A DNA stretch of 64,000 bases, from NCBI RefSeq assembly GCF_004379255.2, contig NC_056039.1, forward strand, positions 32,749,883 through 32,813,882, read 5' to 3'. The DNA comes from Salvia splendens (taxonomy: Eukaryota > Streptophyta > Magnoliopsida > Lamiales > Lamiaceae). Made by a program: the position numbers and the translations under genes. Of this stretch, positions 11,459 to 22,613 are shown piece by piece (the stretch's first letter is position 1; the number at the start of each line of letters is the position of its first letter). The notes below the pieces were generated by a model. That model saw only the letters and a list, made by a program, of their open reading frames with translations, was not told the DNA's origin and did not search any database.

Positions 11459-12298
11459 TTGGTCTGATGAAATAAACATCTTTGACCAGACTCGTCTTTG
11501 GTCTGATGAAATAAACATCTTTGACCGGACTCGTCTTTGGTCTGATGAAATAAACATCTTTGACCGGACTCGTCTTTGGTCTGATGAAATAAACATCTTT
11601 GACCGGACTCGTCTTTGGTCTGATGAAATAAACATCTTTGACCGGACTCGTCTTTGGTCTGATGAAATAAACATCTTTGACCGGACTCGTCTTTGGTCTG
11701 ATGAAATAAACATCTTTGACCGGACTCGTCTTTGGTCTGATGAAATAAACATCTTTGACCGGACTCGTCTTTGGTCTGATGAAATAAACATCTTTGACCG
11801 GACTCGTCTTTGGTCTGATGAAATAAACATCTTTGACCGGACTCGTCTTTGGTCTGATGAAATAAACATCTTTGACCGGACTTGTCTTTGGTCGGATGAA
11901 ATAAACATCTTTGACCGGACTCGTCTTTGGTCTGATGAAATAAACATCTTTGACCGGACTCGTCTTTGGTCTGATGAAATAAACATCTTTGACCGGACTC
12001 GTCTTTGGTCTGATGAAATAAACATCTTTGACCGGACTTGTCTTTGGTCGGATGAAATAAACATCTTTGACCGGACTCGTCTTTGGTCTGATGAAATAAA
12101 CATCTTTGACCGGACTCGTCTTTGGTCTGATGAAATAAACATCTTTGACCGGACTTGTCTTTGGTCTGATGAAATAAACATCTTTGACCGGACTCGTCTT
12201 TGGTCTGATGAGGACTCGTCTTTGGTCTGATGAAATAAACATCTTTGACCGGACTCGTCTTTGGCCTGATGAAATAAACATCTTTGACCGGACTCGTC
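11459..12298. repeat. 39-bp tandem repeat array, about 21 copies
   Basis: The unit runs from TTTGGTCTGATGAAATAAAC to GACCGGACTCGTC. Copies are nearly identical; a few carry GACTTGTC or GGTCGGATG variants, and one copy near 12200 is cut short. Since 39 is a multiple of three, at least two minus-strand frames stay open through the whole array (13-residue units such as RPKTSPVKDVYFI). This openness follows from the unit length and is not evidence for a protein. Confidence 0.93.
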
Positions 12299-12429
12299 TT
12301 GTGTCCTAATTTGGCGAGTTTTATCGCTCGGATCGGACTTTCCGTTGTCCTAATTTGGGGATCGGACTTTCCCTTGTCCTAATTCAGGCAAGTTTTATCG
12401 CGAGAATCGGACTTTCGTTGCAGTTCGTT

Positions 12430-12795
12430 TCAGACGAAGTGCTTGATTCTTAAGCCGAATTGCGGTCTTGTATCCTCTTTAGAAGCTTTGACTCACAATC
12501 GTTGGCTTATTGCAGCTCGTTTCAGACGAACTGCTTGTTTAAGCTGAATTGTGGCCTTGTATCCTCTTCAGAAGCTTGGACTTCACAATCGTTAGCTTGC
12601 AGCTCGTTTCGGACGAACTGCTTGTTTAAGCTGAATTGTGGCCTTGTATCCTCTTCAGAAGCTTGGACTTCACAATCGTTAGCTTGCAGCTCGTTTCGGA
12701 CGAACTGCTTGTTTAAGCTGAATTGTGGTCTTGTATCCTCTTTAGAAGCTTGGACTTCACAATCGTTAGCTTGCAGCTCGTTTCGGACGAACTGA
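12430..12795. repeat. 87-bp tandem repeat, about 4 copies
   Basis: The unit includes GCTTGCAGCTCGTTTCGGAC, GAACTGCTTGTTTAAGCTGA and GAAGCTTGGACTTCACAATC. The first copy is the most diverged. It lies between the 39-bp array and the gag-like ORF, inside the retrotransposon. Confidence 0.85.
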
Positions 12796-13207
12796 CATCT
12801 CTTCGGTACGGAGGAGATGGAGTTCTCCTGTGGTTTCGGTACCGAGGAGGAACAGGAACATGTCGGGGTTGAGGATTCTTCTTTCCGGAAGACACGGCAC
12901 TACTGCGGTAGTGACTTTCATGTCTGGAGGAGGAAGGAGAATCCACCGTTTTCGTCTTCGGCTCTTGGCTCTTTTGCAGGAAGGCTAAGAACTCATCCTG
13001 CTTCTCAGCCAAGAACAGCTTGACAACCTCATCCAAATCAGGCTGCTGGGAAGACTCGGTGTGTGGACCTTTTGAGCGGCTTGTTCCTTCATCGTGAAAA
13101 CTGGAAGTAGATGTCTCCCGAGGCTGTTTTCCGGACCTGCGGGCTGGACTAGCTTCCTCATGGTTTTCACGAACGGTATTACGGGTAGTGTGTGATCTGG
13201 TATGCAT
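12713..13207 (-). CDS. gag-like N-terminal ORF of the retrotransposon
   Basis: Begins at ATG 13207, just after the primer-binding site on the minus strand, and gives about 164 residues. It is Ser/Arg/Lys-rich and hydrophilic, with an acidic helical stretch DLDEVVKLFLAEKQDEFLAF, as at the start of plant Ty3/gypsy gag proteins. It lacks the capsid core and the CCHC zinc knuckle, and its end runs into the 87-bp repeats. Probably a leftover of a longer gag. I rank it as a real but partial gag from position and composition only. Confidence 0.5.
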   Translation of the reverse strand: MHTRSHTTRNTVRENHEEASPARRSGKQPRETSTSSFHDEGTSRSKGPHTESSQQPDLDEVVKLFLAEKQDEFLAFLQKSQEPKTKTVDSPSSSRHESHYRSSAVSSGKKNPQPRHVPVPPRYRNHRRTPSPPYRRDVSSSETSCKLTIVKSKLLKRIQDHNSA

Positions 13208-13291
13208 TTTTTTTTTTTTTTGGGGTGGAAAAAGGGTCAAAAATTCGCTTTATCACAAATTTGGTTCTCTGTTTCCCACAGACGGCGCCAG

Positions 13292-13971
13292 TGATGAATC
13301 CGCGAATTTCTGATGTTTGTAAATGCTGGTAGAGAATACAGATCACGACACAAAGAATTTACGTGGTTCGATTTACTGAGGTAAATCTACGTCCACGGGA
13401 AGAAAAGAGGGCAGAGTTGTATTGCTTGATCTGGGATTACAGCTTACAATACAGACTTGCTATTTGATATTTGCTCTCTAGAGAACTTCCTTAGAACTCA
13501 ACCCTTTTCTATCTGATCTAAGTTCTATTTATACATTGAACTAAGATCGTGGCTTGCATCATCACTAACTAGGTAGTGGATGTCGTGGAGGTCATGCAAT
13601 CCTGCATGGGCCCACTATCCTGCCTGAATTAATGACTGCTTGACACCACTGAATAGATCGTGGGTGTAGTGGAGATCGTGGAGGTTCTGACATGAGTTGA
13701 CTATCTCCCAGTTCGGTCAAATACTGAGACCGAACTGCTGAACTATTGCCGAGCAGCTTTTGCCGATCTGAGAGTAGAGCTTGAATGGTCGGCTTTTACC
13801 GAGCTGTAGGCTGGGGCCGAACTCTTTGGTAATGCCGAACTGATTGGTCGGCTTTTACCGAGCTGTAGGCTGGGGCCGAACTCTTTGGTAATGCCGAACT
13901 GATACTCTTCCTTGGGCTTTGGGCTGATGGGCCGTCACTGCTATTGGGCTTGTTTAGTCCGTACTCCATCA
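13292..13971 (-). repeat. LTR (5' LTR of the minus-strand element)
   Basis: 680 bp, apparently identical to 10687-11366. The reverse-strand primer-binding site starts directly next to its left border (13274-13291). Confidence 0.93.
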
Positions 13972-14763
13972 GAGAGGGAGGAGTATGAGAAGGAGATCGA
14001 AAAGTTGAGGCAAGAAAGAGTTTCCCTCGAGACAGAGGTGGAGAGTTACAGACAGAAGAATCAAGGATACGAGGACGAGCTGAGATCACTGGGGCAGACA
14101 CTGCAGGGCATTGATCAAAGGCAGCGGCAGCTGGTGGATAGCTTGGCCCATCTGCTGCAGAGCCCGGGCTATGGCTCGGGTCTCATGGACCAGTCCGAAT
14201 CCCCAAGCAAGAAGAGACGGCTTCTGGCTCTGCGTTACTTGAGAGACGAAGCCAAGGTGATCAAAGAGGATCCCAGCCATTCATCACCTCTTCCAGTGTT
14301 GGACTTGAAATACCTTGAGAAGCTGGACTCATCTCTAACTTTCTGGGAGACGTTCCTTCACGGGATTGACCAAATCCCTCCAGAAAACGAGCCATCCTCG
14401 CCTATGGAGCCTGATATCAACGTCCCACCTTGCACTCCTCCACAAGAGTGTTGTAATGAATCTTTGGCTTATGATCCTGAGTCAAGGCCTAACAAGCCAT
14501 CAGGAGTCGACATGAAGATAAGTCCGGATGCTAGGTCGGCTGAAGGGAGTGGGACTAATCAGGCCGTGGCTGCTAATGATGTGTTCTGGCAGCAGTTTCT
14601 GACCGAGGCTCCTGCTCCGTCTGTGGTGCAGGCGGAACAAAGAGAGGCGTACGAAAGGACGACGAATCCTAGTAGATTTGCGGATGAACACAAGCCTTGG
14701 TGGACTGTGGATGGCCTTACAACACAACACACGGGGCATCTCTCTCAAGCCGAGAGGATCTGA

Positions 14764-16386
14764 CACGGTTCTTTCGTAGTTTTACTATCGTGTTAAAAGA
14801 TGCCATGATGATAGTATTAGATGATGCATTTGGCTTTCTTGTTCTAGATTTTTGTTGTTTTACATGTTTTTATTTTTGCATGATTTGATGAGTATATCTT
14901 TTTCTGTGTATATATTGTTCATATCTCTCTCTCATCATCTATGTACAGGAAACTATGCAAATTGCCTTGTTGAAGTTTGAAGAAATGGTGTGTGTGTGTT
15001 GGAATATTGATCATCAAAACCTTATAACTATAACATGAAATATTTTGGATATCTTTATAAACAATTATGGAGGGAATCTATACAAATTGGTCCTAAACTA
15101 AGTAAATGCGAAAAAATATAATATTCTAACAAAATTCTCCTATTAATGTTGGTAAAATGATAACGGACATTTCTTGTTTAGGTATAACGTCTAATAAATT
15201 GAAGGTACACGAATTGAATAGTCTAAATAAAACGCACATGTAACGAAACACAAATTAAATATAGAAATTCAAATACTAATTTTTGCAAAACCACGATACA
15301 CTCACACCTCCAAGTCCAACCACCAAGTGGAGTGTAAATTGGTAAAATATCCAAAATATATGTCCATTATTATGCATCTCATTTTAGTTAGACACAAATT
15401 TTAAGAAATACTCTGAGTGAATGAAATGCAAGAAATAAATTAATAAAATCTGAATTTTATTTACCAAAAATAGTAAAATTGTAATGAGATATTTAATAAA
15501 TGTTCCAAAATAGAAAAATAAAACATAATTGGAGATATTAAAATATGTAAAATTAAGCGGATATTTATTTTCGAAAATTTGTGTATCATCTTCCATATAT
15601 ATATCATCTATCGACCATGGAATGATGGAGGGAGTATAATTTCGAAATATTAAATTTCTCTTTTTCAACTTTGGAGCATAGGTTTCGTAGACTTGAAACA
15701 TAAGTTCGTTACCAGCAAATATTAAGCAGTTTAACTGCCGACAGCTCTTCAATCACCGACTACAACATTGCACCAAATTCAGAAAAAGCGAACTACCACA
15801 CGCGCAGATCCGATCGATCCTTCAAAGTTGACACCCAATCTCTACATCTACCTATAGCAACGCCCAATTTCAGAAACTTCCATAAAGTGAATAAAGCGGG
15901 TAGGTTTTCGATCCATCTCTACTTGTCGCCGTTGTTTCTGTATGTTTCTAATTCCTGATCTTGATTTCCGTGGTCCAAATTTTCAATTTTTAGTTATGGG
16001 CGTGGATTTGTTTCCGGAGTTGGTCCAGATTTGATTGTTAGTTAGTTGTTGCTTCCAATTTAAGTCAAGAAAGTTCGGCGGTTTTTATATGTGCGGTGTT
16101 TGGTGTGATGATTGACTTGAGTTTGAATTTTTGGGACTCTCCTATTTTTTGGGGAAAATGTCTGATTAGTTTCTGTGTGCAATTTTGTGCAGTTTTCTTT
16201 TAGCTGGCAGCGCAGAAATTTAATTCGGATTGAACTCTTGTTGTTTTTGTTGGGGGATTTGTTGGTTCTGAGGGTTTAAACCGCTGTTTATTAAAAACAG
16301 TTTCTTTTTGAAGAAGTGGGTGAAGGAAGCATTATGTGGTGTAGTGGTTAGTATTTAAATGGCTGGAAAAGGAAGTGGTGAAGGCA
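14764..16386. other. Spacer: HSF 3' UTR, then leader of the translocator gene
   Basis: AT-rich to about 15700. A fragment ending GGAATGATGGAGGGAGTA near 15637 looks like the right end of a MITE, but I cannot find its partner. From about 15740 the sequence becomes leader-like, with a plausible 5'-UTR intron donor (GCGG/GTAGGT near 15899) and acceptors near 16190-16215. No other gene seen. Confidence 0.5.
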
Positions 16387-16415
16387 ATGGTAGAGAGCAA
16401 TTTGGGAAGTATTGA
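16359..16415 (+). promoter_or_regulatory. uORF overlapping the translocator start codon
   Basis: An 18-codon upstream ORF (ATG 16359, TGA 16413-16415) in a different frame overlaps the main ATG at 16387. Ribosomes that translate it would end past the main start, so it could lower output of the main protein if the leader is transcribed through here. Confidence 0.45.
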
Positions 16416-19400
16416 GGAAGGAAGAAGTGATGAGGTAACTGATAGTGTTAACAGAGTACAAATTAGGCGGGAACCTTCTTTCTCGGGTTGGTGTGATGAA
16501 GATGGAATCCCGCGATCAGCTCCATTGCATGATGAGGGAGTGAATGAAGAAGACTTTGATTTTGAGTTGCCTTTGGTTCAACCGCAAGTGTCAGAAAGAG
16601 GAACTATAGGCAGAGAAAGATTTTATTATAGTGAATTTCACCACAGGATGGACCATAGTGGAAGAAATGGTGGTGTTTCCACTAATGGATTGAGAAATCA
16701 AAATGAGTATGTGCCTTTTGACGTTGAAAGTCGGCCTGATGCTGAAATATATTCCGGTAGCACCAATGGCCTTAATCATGGCGATTACAATGATACATCT
16801 AGGAAAAAGTTGGAGAACCCGGTTTCTGCTGCTGACGTCCTGAAGACGTTGTTCTTTATACTGGTTTGGTACACGTTCAGTACATTTTTGACACTGTAAG
16901 TGTGCTCTTTATCTTTGTTCTAATTGGTTTTGTTATTGCCTGGATTCTGGTTGCTGGTTCTCAAGTATGTGTCATTTAGTTGTTATTTATATTTGTCAAT
17001 TTGTTTTTTTGACTGGATCAGGTACAATAAAACTTTATTAGGAGATGATATGGGGAAATTCCCTGCTCCGCTGTTAATGAATACCATCCATTTTTCAATG
17101 CAAGCTGTTTTGTCAAAGGGCATTACATGGTTTTGGTCGGACAGATTTCAACCTTCTGATATGTCATGGAAGGATTACTTTGTGAGAGGTAGGACAAAGG
17201 TTCAGTGCCCATCTATTTTAGAACTATTTATTACATGACTTCCACATGATTCATATAGTTAGTCAGCTAATTTTCCAGTCATATCTATAATAGGCATATT
17301 GTTGTAGTGACCTTGGTTTTTTTTTTGACCAAGGTTCCATATCTGCTAATCTTAGAGGTTAATTTGTTTTTAAAGATAGTAATATAATAGGTACTTTCTG
17401 GCAATTTGGTATCCCATTTTGAAATTTTGATATTCATCTCATTAGGTTTGGCTCAACATTTCGTGTAGGTTATCTTGAACAGCACTTTAATATCTTCCAA
17501 CCGGTGGATTACGTTCTAAAATAGGTTTGGGTAGATGTAGAAATAAAACTATGATTTAGTTGGTTGTTGATCCAAATGGAAAAAGTAGTTAATTGGCTGT
17601 TTTCATTCACCTAAATTCGATGAATAAATCTTTACAAAAGTAACAATTTAATTTAGTCACTGTTATATATTTCGCTAGTATCATTAACTTCTCTGACAAC
17701 TAATGCTACAGATGGCCTTTGCCTTTCACAGTTGTACCGACAGCTCTCAGCACCGCACTGGATATAAATCTGAGTAACCTATCTCTGGTTTTCATCTCTG
17801 TTACATTTGCCACCATGGTGAGTCATTCTTCTCTATCAGATCTATTAATTATACTCCTTCCATACCTTAACCATTTTTCATTTCTTTCCGGCACTGATTT
17901 TAATAAATGTTGGATAAGTGTGTACATAAGTGGAAAAAGGAGCCCACATTTAGGGGAAATGTATTTTATCGAAAATGTTATGAAAGTGTGTAATTCATGT
18001 TTGGTATTTATGTAAATAAGTTAATATAGTAGGAGCATAAGTGGCGAGGTAGTTACCAAAAATGGACCGGGAAATATTTTGAGGGATAGATTAAAATGGA
18101 AAAATGGAGAACTGACACATGAAGTGAGTGAGTAGTCAAATTTGCTCAAACATGAAGAGTTCCCAAACCAAATTTGATATGTTGGTCTTTATGCAGCTAT
18201 TTATAAAATATCATACTTGAGAACTCATAAACAAGACCGTGTGTAGCCTTGACATGAGTATTTTAATGAGGTGAGGTGAGACACCATAAAACCCATGGCT
18301 GTCATGTGTGCAGGACTAATGAAAGACTTAAAACTGCGTGAAATGAGCTATACAGAGAATCATCAGTGAAAATAGGAAATATGAACGTAAGGTTGCAAGT
18401 CCTGGTAGTTTCTTTTTACATGCCTTTCAGGATTTTTGAATTTTCTTTGCTTTGCTAATATAAGTTACTAATGTGGACTTAGTTTAAGCTAAGAACAGAA
18501 GGCTGTATAGGCTTGACTTTACATTTTGAAACATAGATTAAAACATGTGTCCTGACTTACCTTGGAGAGACATTATTCCCACTATGGGTTATTTTTACTC
18601 CCTCTTGGGCATGCTTAGATAACGAAGTTATTATTTCCTTTCTTGCAGTGTAAATCTGCAGCACCAATATTTCTCCTTCTTTTTGCCTTTGCTTTCAGGT
18701 ATTTTCCCATAAACTAGTCTGCTTGCTTTACATCACCATGTACCATAAGCCTTTCTAAGAACGTTTATCTGAATTGAATTGAATTGAATTGGGTTTCTCT
18801 CTCTGAAACCCAATTGGTTCTTATCTTCTCCGGCACCATATACACCATATGCAGCATCATTCAGTTTCGATTAAATTTGTTTTATGAATCTGACATAGCG
18901 TTTTAAGTAATACTTAGGGGTCTAAATTGCAGCATTTTTCAAGGTTAATTTTGCAAATTTTTGATAAGGTCATTTAAATGCCCACTTAATGAATCTCTAA
19001 ATATGGTTATATCTTGCAATATATGCTACTGTAGTCACTCTTGCTGATAAGATCACTGTGTTTTATATATCGCTAATTTTGGTTACATTAGTTCACTCAC
19101 TTTGATTCTGAAATCCTTGGGAACTTTTATTAACTCAGATTGATCCCTTGCAGTTCTGAGAAAACATGGAAAAGAAAGTATTCTAGCTTTTACTATTGAA
19201 TGACCAGTGTTAGAGATACAATAGCCGCCTAATATATTATAGATTAACTTTAAGGTAGTAAGGCCATGCGATTTAGATCGTATAGTAGCAAAATATATTC
19301 ATGTTTAACCTCTCCGAAAGATCTTGCCATTAATTTTTGTGTCATACTACTGATTCGAAAATTTGCTATTATTCAAGTTACTCTAATTTCTTATTTTCAT

Positions 19401-21271
19401 GGGAAATCCGGAAATATTATAGTATTTTTTTACTTTCATAATTTTTGGCTGTAAACTGCATACAATTTAGTACTAATGAACTGACTTTTGACTTGAAAAT
19501 TGTTTTCTCAAGATTGGAGTCACCAAGCTTTAAGCTGCTTGGCATCATGACTGTCATTTCTGTGGGGGTGCTATTAACAGGTGAGATAATTTGTGACATC
19601 TTTCCTGAGTATTAGAATCATGATAAAGACAGCCTTAATCATTTGCGCCTCTAACGCTTTGTACCGTAACGCAGTTGCAAGAGAGGCAGAATTTGAGTTT
19701 TGGGGTTTCATATTTGTTATGCTTGCTGCTGTCATGTCTGGGTTTCGCTGGACAATGACCCAAATTCTTCTCCAGGTATAAGCTGGATTATAACTTACTC
19801 AACTAATTAAATTTTTGGTGTCTGAATATTTTTTTCTTGTTTCTGTTATACTATTATCTTTATATTCTCTCATGGATGTGTCCTTTCTTTTGTTTTATAA
19901 TGATTGGTACATGATGATATCGAAACTGGAATGAAGAAAGAAACCTATGGTATGTGATCACATAACCCTTTCTACAACATGTAAATTTTAGCAAGAAGGA
20001 TACAACCTGCAATTATTAGTGCTCATATGCTTTTTAGCATAAGTAAATCACGAACACTCATTTTCTAATCAGCATTTTGTGCTTGTGATAAGCATATAAG
20101 ATAGGAAGCCCTAACTTAACCCAAAACCATGGTCAAAGGTAAAGGGTTGACTCCCTATTATATGCTATTCCACACTTTCGTGTGAAACCGATGTGGGATC
20201 GTATCAGCTTGTCTTTGACTTTGGTTTGTGACGTTGTTCCAACTTATCTATTATGTTTATGACACTTTTGTCTCTTTTCTAGGTCTTAAAAATCCACTTA
20301 CTTTGATGAGCTATGTGACCCCTGTAATGGCAATTGCAACTGGTCTTCTTTCTTTAATGCTCGATCCATGGCATGAGTTCAGAAAGAGCGATTACTTCAA
20401 TAGCTCATCGCATATTCTGAGAAGTAGTTTGCTGATGTTGTTCGGGGGCACCCTAGCTTTCTTCATGGTAAATCTCTTTCCCAGTAATCTTATCTTTTCG
20501 ATAAATTGTTTATTTTCCTATGAAAAAGCCCATTCTCTTATTTGGCAACATTTACAGGAGTGGACGACCGACGCTCCACATTTTCTTTAAAGTTACGCGT
20601 TCTTCAGTTTTAATCGCTTTTCTGACAAACACTTGATACTATTGCAGGTACTAACGGAATATATTCTCGTGTCGGTTACAAGTGCAGTAACAGTAACAAT
20701 AGCAGGGGTCGTGAAGGAAGCTGTTACTATTTTGGTATAAGAGATTACCTTACTATTTATGTCCCACGTTTCGGTAGAAACTACTATTGTGATAATTCAC
20801 TTGGCCAATATATGAGTCGTGACATTGGATAGTGGAGAGTTTCTTACACAGGTTTTTATTGACTCTTTTTTCAGGTGGCCGTGTTGTATTTCCATGACCA
20901 GTTCACCTGGATGAAAGGGCTAGGCCTTCTGACGATAATGGCCGGTGTCAGTTTATTTAACTGGTACAAGTAAGTAATCACAACTTCACTCCGTATCCTC
21001 TGATTTCCTGTTCTAGCTCAATGAAACAAACATATGTCTGGATTTGCAATTGCTGATTTTCCACCAAATTTGGTTGCTGTTGTCTCCTTCGCCAGTTCAT
21101 GATTTATGGGACTCTTAACTATCTATTTGATTCTGTTTGCCTATCAGATACGATAAGTTACAGAAGGGAGAGAAATCTATCGAGTCACCAACAAATAATG
21201 CAGCCTCAAAGTATGCTATCCTCGATGAGATGGATGAGGAAGAAGATAGCCCTTTAAATCCGAATCATTGA
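16387..21271 (+). CDS. Sugar-phosphate/phosphate translocator (NST-TPT family, At1g06470-like), 11 exons
   Basis: Exons 16387-16895, 17022-17188, 17732-17817, 18649-18698, 19513-19580, 19675-19775, 19937-19949, 20283-20467, 20648-20734, 20875-20969 and 21148-21271 join in phase with GT-AG borders to 494 codons plus TGA. The N-terminal 150 or so residues are soluble and acidic (RREPSFSGWCDEDG is a family mark); then about ten membrane spans follow, with family motifs YNKTLLG, RWTMTQILLQK, LKNPLTLMSYVTPVMAIATG, and VAGVVKEAVTIL-like and LYFHDQFTW segments. Proteins of the nucleotide-sugar/triose-phosphate translocator family are antiporters of the Golgi, ER or plastid; the substrate of this subgroup is not known to me. 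The start at 16387 fits the family; a GTG 12 nt upstream is not a plant start. Exon 7 is only 13 nt. Confidence 0.9.
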
Positions 21272-22604
21272 ACTCGAGTAAGCTCATTACTGATTTCTCA
21301 AATAAGTAGGAATCAACCTTGATGATTTTAGCATGCTATCTTTAACGCAGTACACTTTCAACGTTGGAAGTATTCTGAGATCCATCATAGAGAGGTTACT
21401 GAAAATGCTGCTGTCTCTCTCTTTTTGTCTGTGATCCATCGTTGATGATTTTAGCCCTTTAAATGATCGTTTCTCGCATAATTCTAGAACTGTTAAAATT
21501 AGGATATACTACTATTCCATCCCTTTTCTTTCATGGTGGAGAAGTAGGAATTTATCTTTGATTGTGGTAGGTCGAACGAGTCAAGCCCTTGTAGCTTGAG
21601 CCTCGGATTTTCTCACGAGTCGTGCATCGTTGATTCAATTCTAGGAAGGATTGGACGTTGAAGTACTGGATTTTTTTGGTGATTTATCTCTGAATCAAGA
21701 TCGTTACCGCAAAAGAGTGTAAAGTTTAAACAAATTTTTACCATAAAATATGCTGCTTACCATATTCATCAATATTCAAAGAATTCTCAGGCAAGAGTAT
21801 ATTCATCATATTTTTGTTGGTCTTCAGCTTCTGGTTGTATTCTACTATCTTGTATAACTACAACTTTTATCAATATTAAAAGAATTCTCAGCCAAGAGTA
21901 CTTTTTTCTTGATTGATATTGAAATACTGTTAAAGAACTTAAGATTAAGCTCGAGTGTTGCTCTTTCCTTCCATTTTCTTTTATTATATTCCGAGAGAAT
22001 AAAATGGTAAATAATTTGTTAAATAAAACAAAGGGTAAGAAAAACTGTGTATTTTTTCATTTCGTACTTAACTTAAATGTCGGGTGTTGAAGCAATTTCA
22101 GTTTTATATAATCAATCGAGTGTTGTTTTTTCCATAGTATTTTCAGAAAATTAAATTAATTTTTTAATCATATATATATATATATATATATATTAATATA
22201 AAAACAGCTCATTTGATAAATTAATTTAATTTTATTAAAATAGAACATTATACATAAAAATAAGATAAATTATTTATTTATATATATACCGAGAGAAATG
22301 ATATGCTACTTATGTGAGCACCATTCGTGAGCATTGTATCGATCTCGTCTAGTTCACGTTATCATTATTTGTTTTATTTTATACATTTAGTCTATTCCCT
22401 TAGATAGGAAAATTCTCAAACTAAATTAGGTGCTTCATTCATTGCATTAATTATTTTCTATATGATGGTACCACTATTATTTTCAAAATTCTAATCAATT
22501 TTTCTTTTAAATTTTTGCTCACTAGCAGTACAAAATAAAAACCATAAACTTCATCTCAGTTTCACCTTTTAAATAGTAGTACAAAGAATGACAGTATATC
22601 TTAA
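21272..22604. other. Spacer with TA microsatellite
   Basis: Holds the 3' UTR of the translocator gene, then AT-rich DNA with a (TA)n run at 22171-22193. No gene or element ends seen. Confidence 0.55.
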
Positions 22605-22613
22605 TACATAATT

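Larger units (their letters stand above)
10687..13971 (-). mobile_element. Non-autonomous LTR retrotransposon in HSFA4 exon 2
   Basis: Two 680-bp direct LTRs (10687-11366 and 13292-13971), each with TG...CA ends on the plus strand, appear identical by eye. A GAGAG target duplication flanks the element (10682-10686, 13972-13976). It points to the minus strand: next to the right LTR the reverse strand reads CTGGCGCCGTCTGTGGG, a tRNA primer-binding site, and next to the left LTR it reads CTTTTCGGGGGGGGTAG, a polypurine tract. The interior of 1925 bp has a gag-like ORF, an 87-bp repeat block and a 39-bp repeat array, but no protease, reverse transcriptase or integrase. It must rely on a relative for movement. 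The PBS type suggests the Ty3/gypsy group. Confidence 0.93.
9995..14763 (+). pseudogene. HSFA4: HSFA4-type heat-shock transcription factor, exon 2 split by LTR retrotransposon
   Basis: Exon 1 (9995-10210) and exon 2 (10541-10686, resumed at 13977-14763) encode a class A heat-shock factor. Exon 1 gives most of the DNA-binding domain ([27 protein letters not shown]); exon 2 opens with [17 protein letters not shown], at the position of the conserved HSF intron. After the insertion come the HR-A/B coiled coil, a basic SPSKKRR nuclear signal, two AHA-like activation motifs (LTFWETFLHGI and NDVFWQQFLTEA) and a C-terminal GHLSQAERI like the export signal of HSFA4 proteins. Without the insert the frame closes exactly and would give 382 residues, near the family norm. 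As it stands, exon 2 runs into the LTR and stops at TGA 10706-10708, giving about 127 residues: DNA-binding domain only, no oligomerisation or activation part. Confidence 0.88.

Noticed and set aside
11367..12281. Long minus-strand ORFs (304 and 256 codons) of 13-residue repeats
   Set aside because: They exist because the 39-bp repeat is a multiple of three and has no stop in two frames. They lie in a non-autonomous retrotransposon with no sign of selection.
12460..12795. Plus-strand ORF of 29-residue repeats
   Set aside because: Same artefact as above, from the 87-bp unit.
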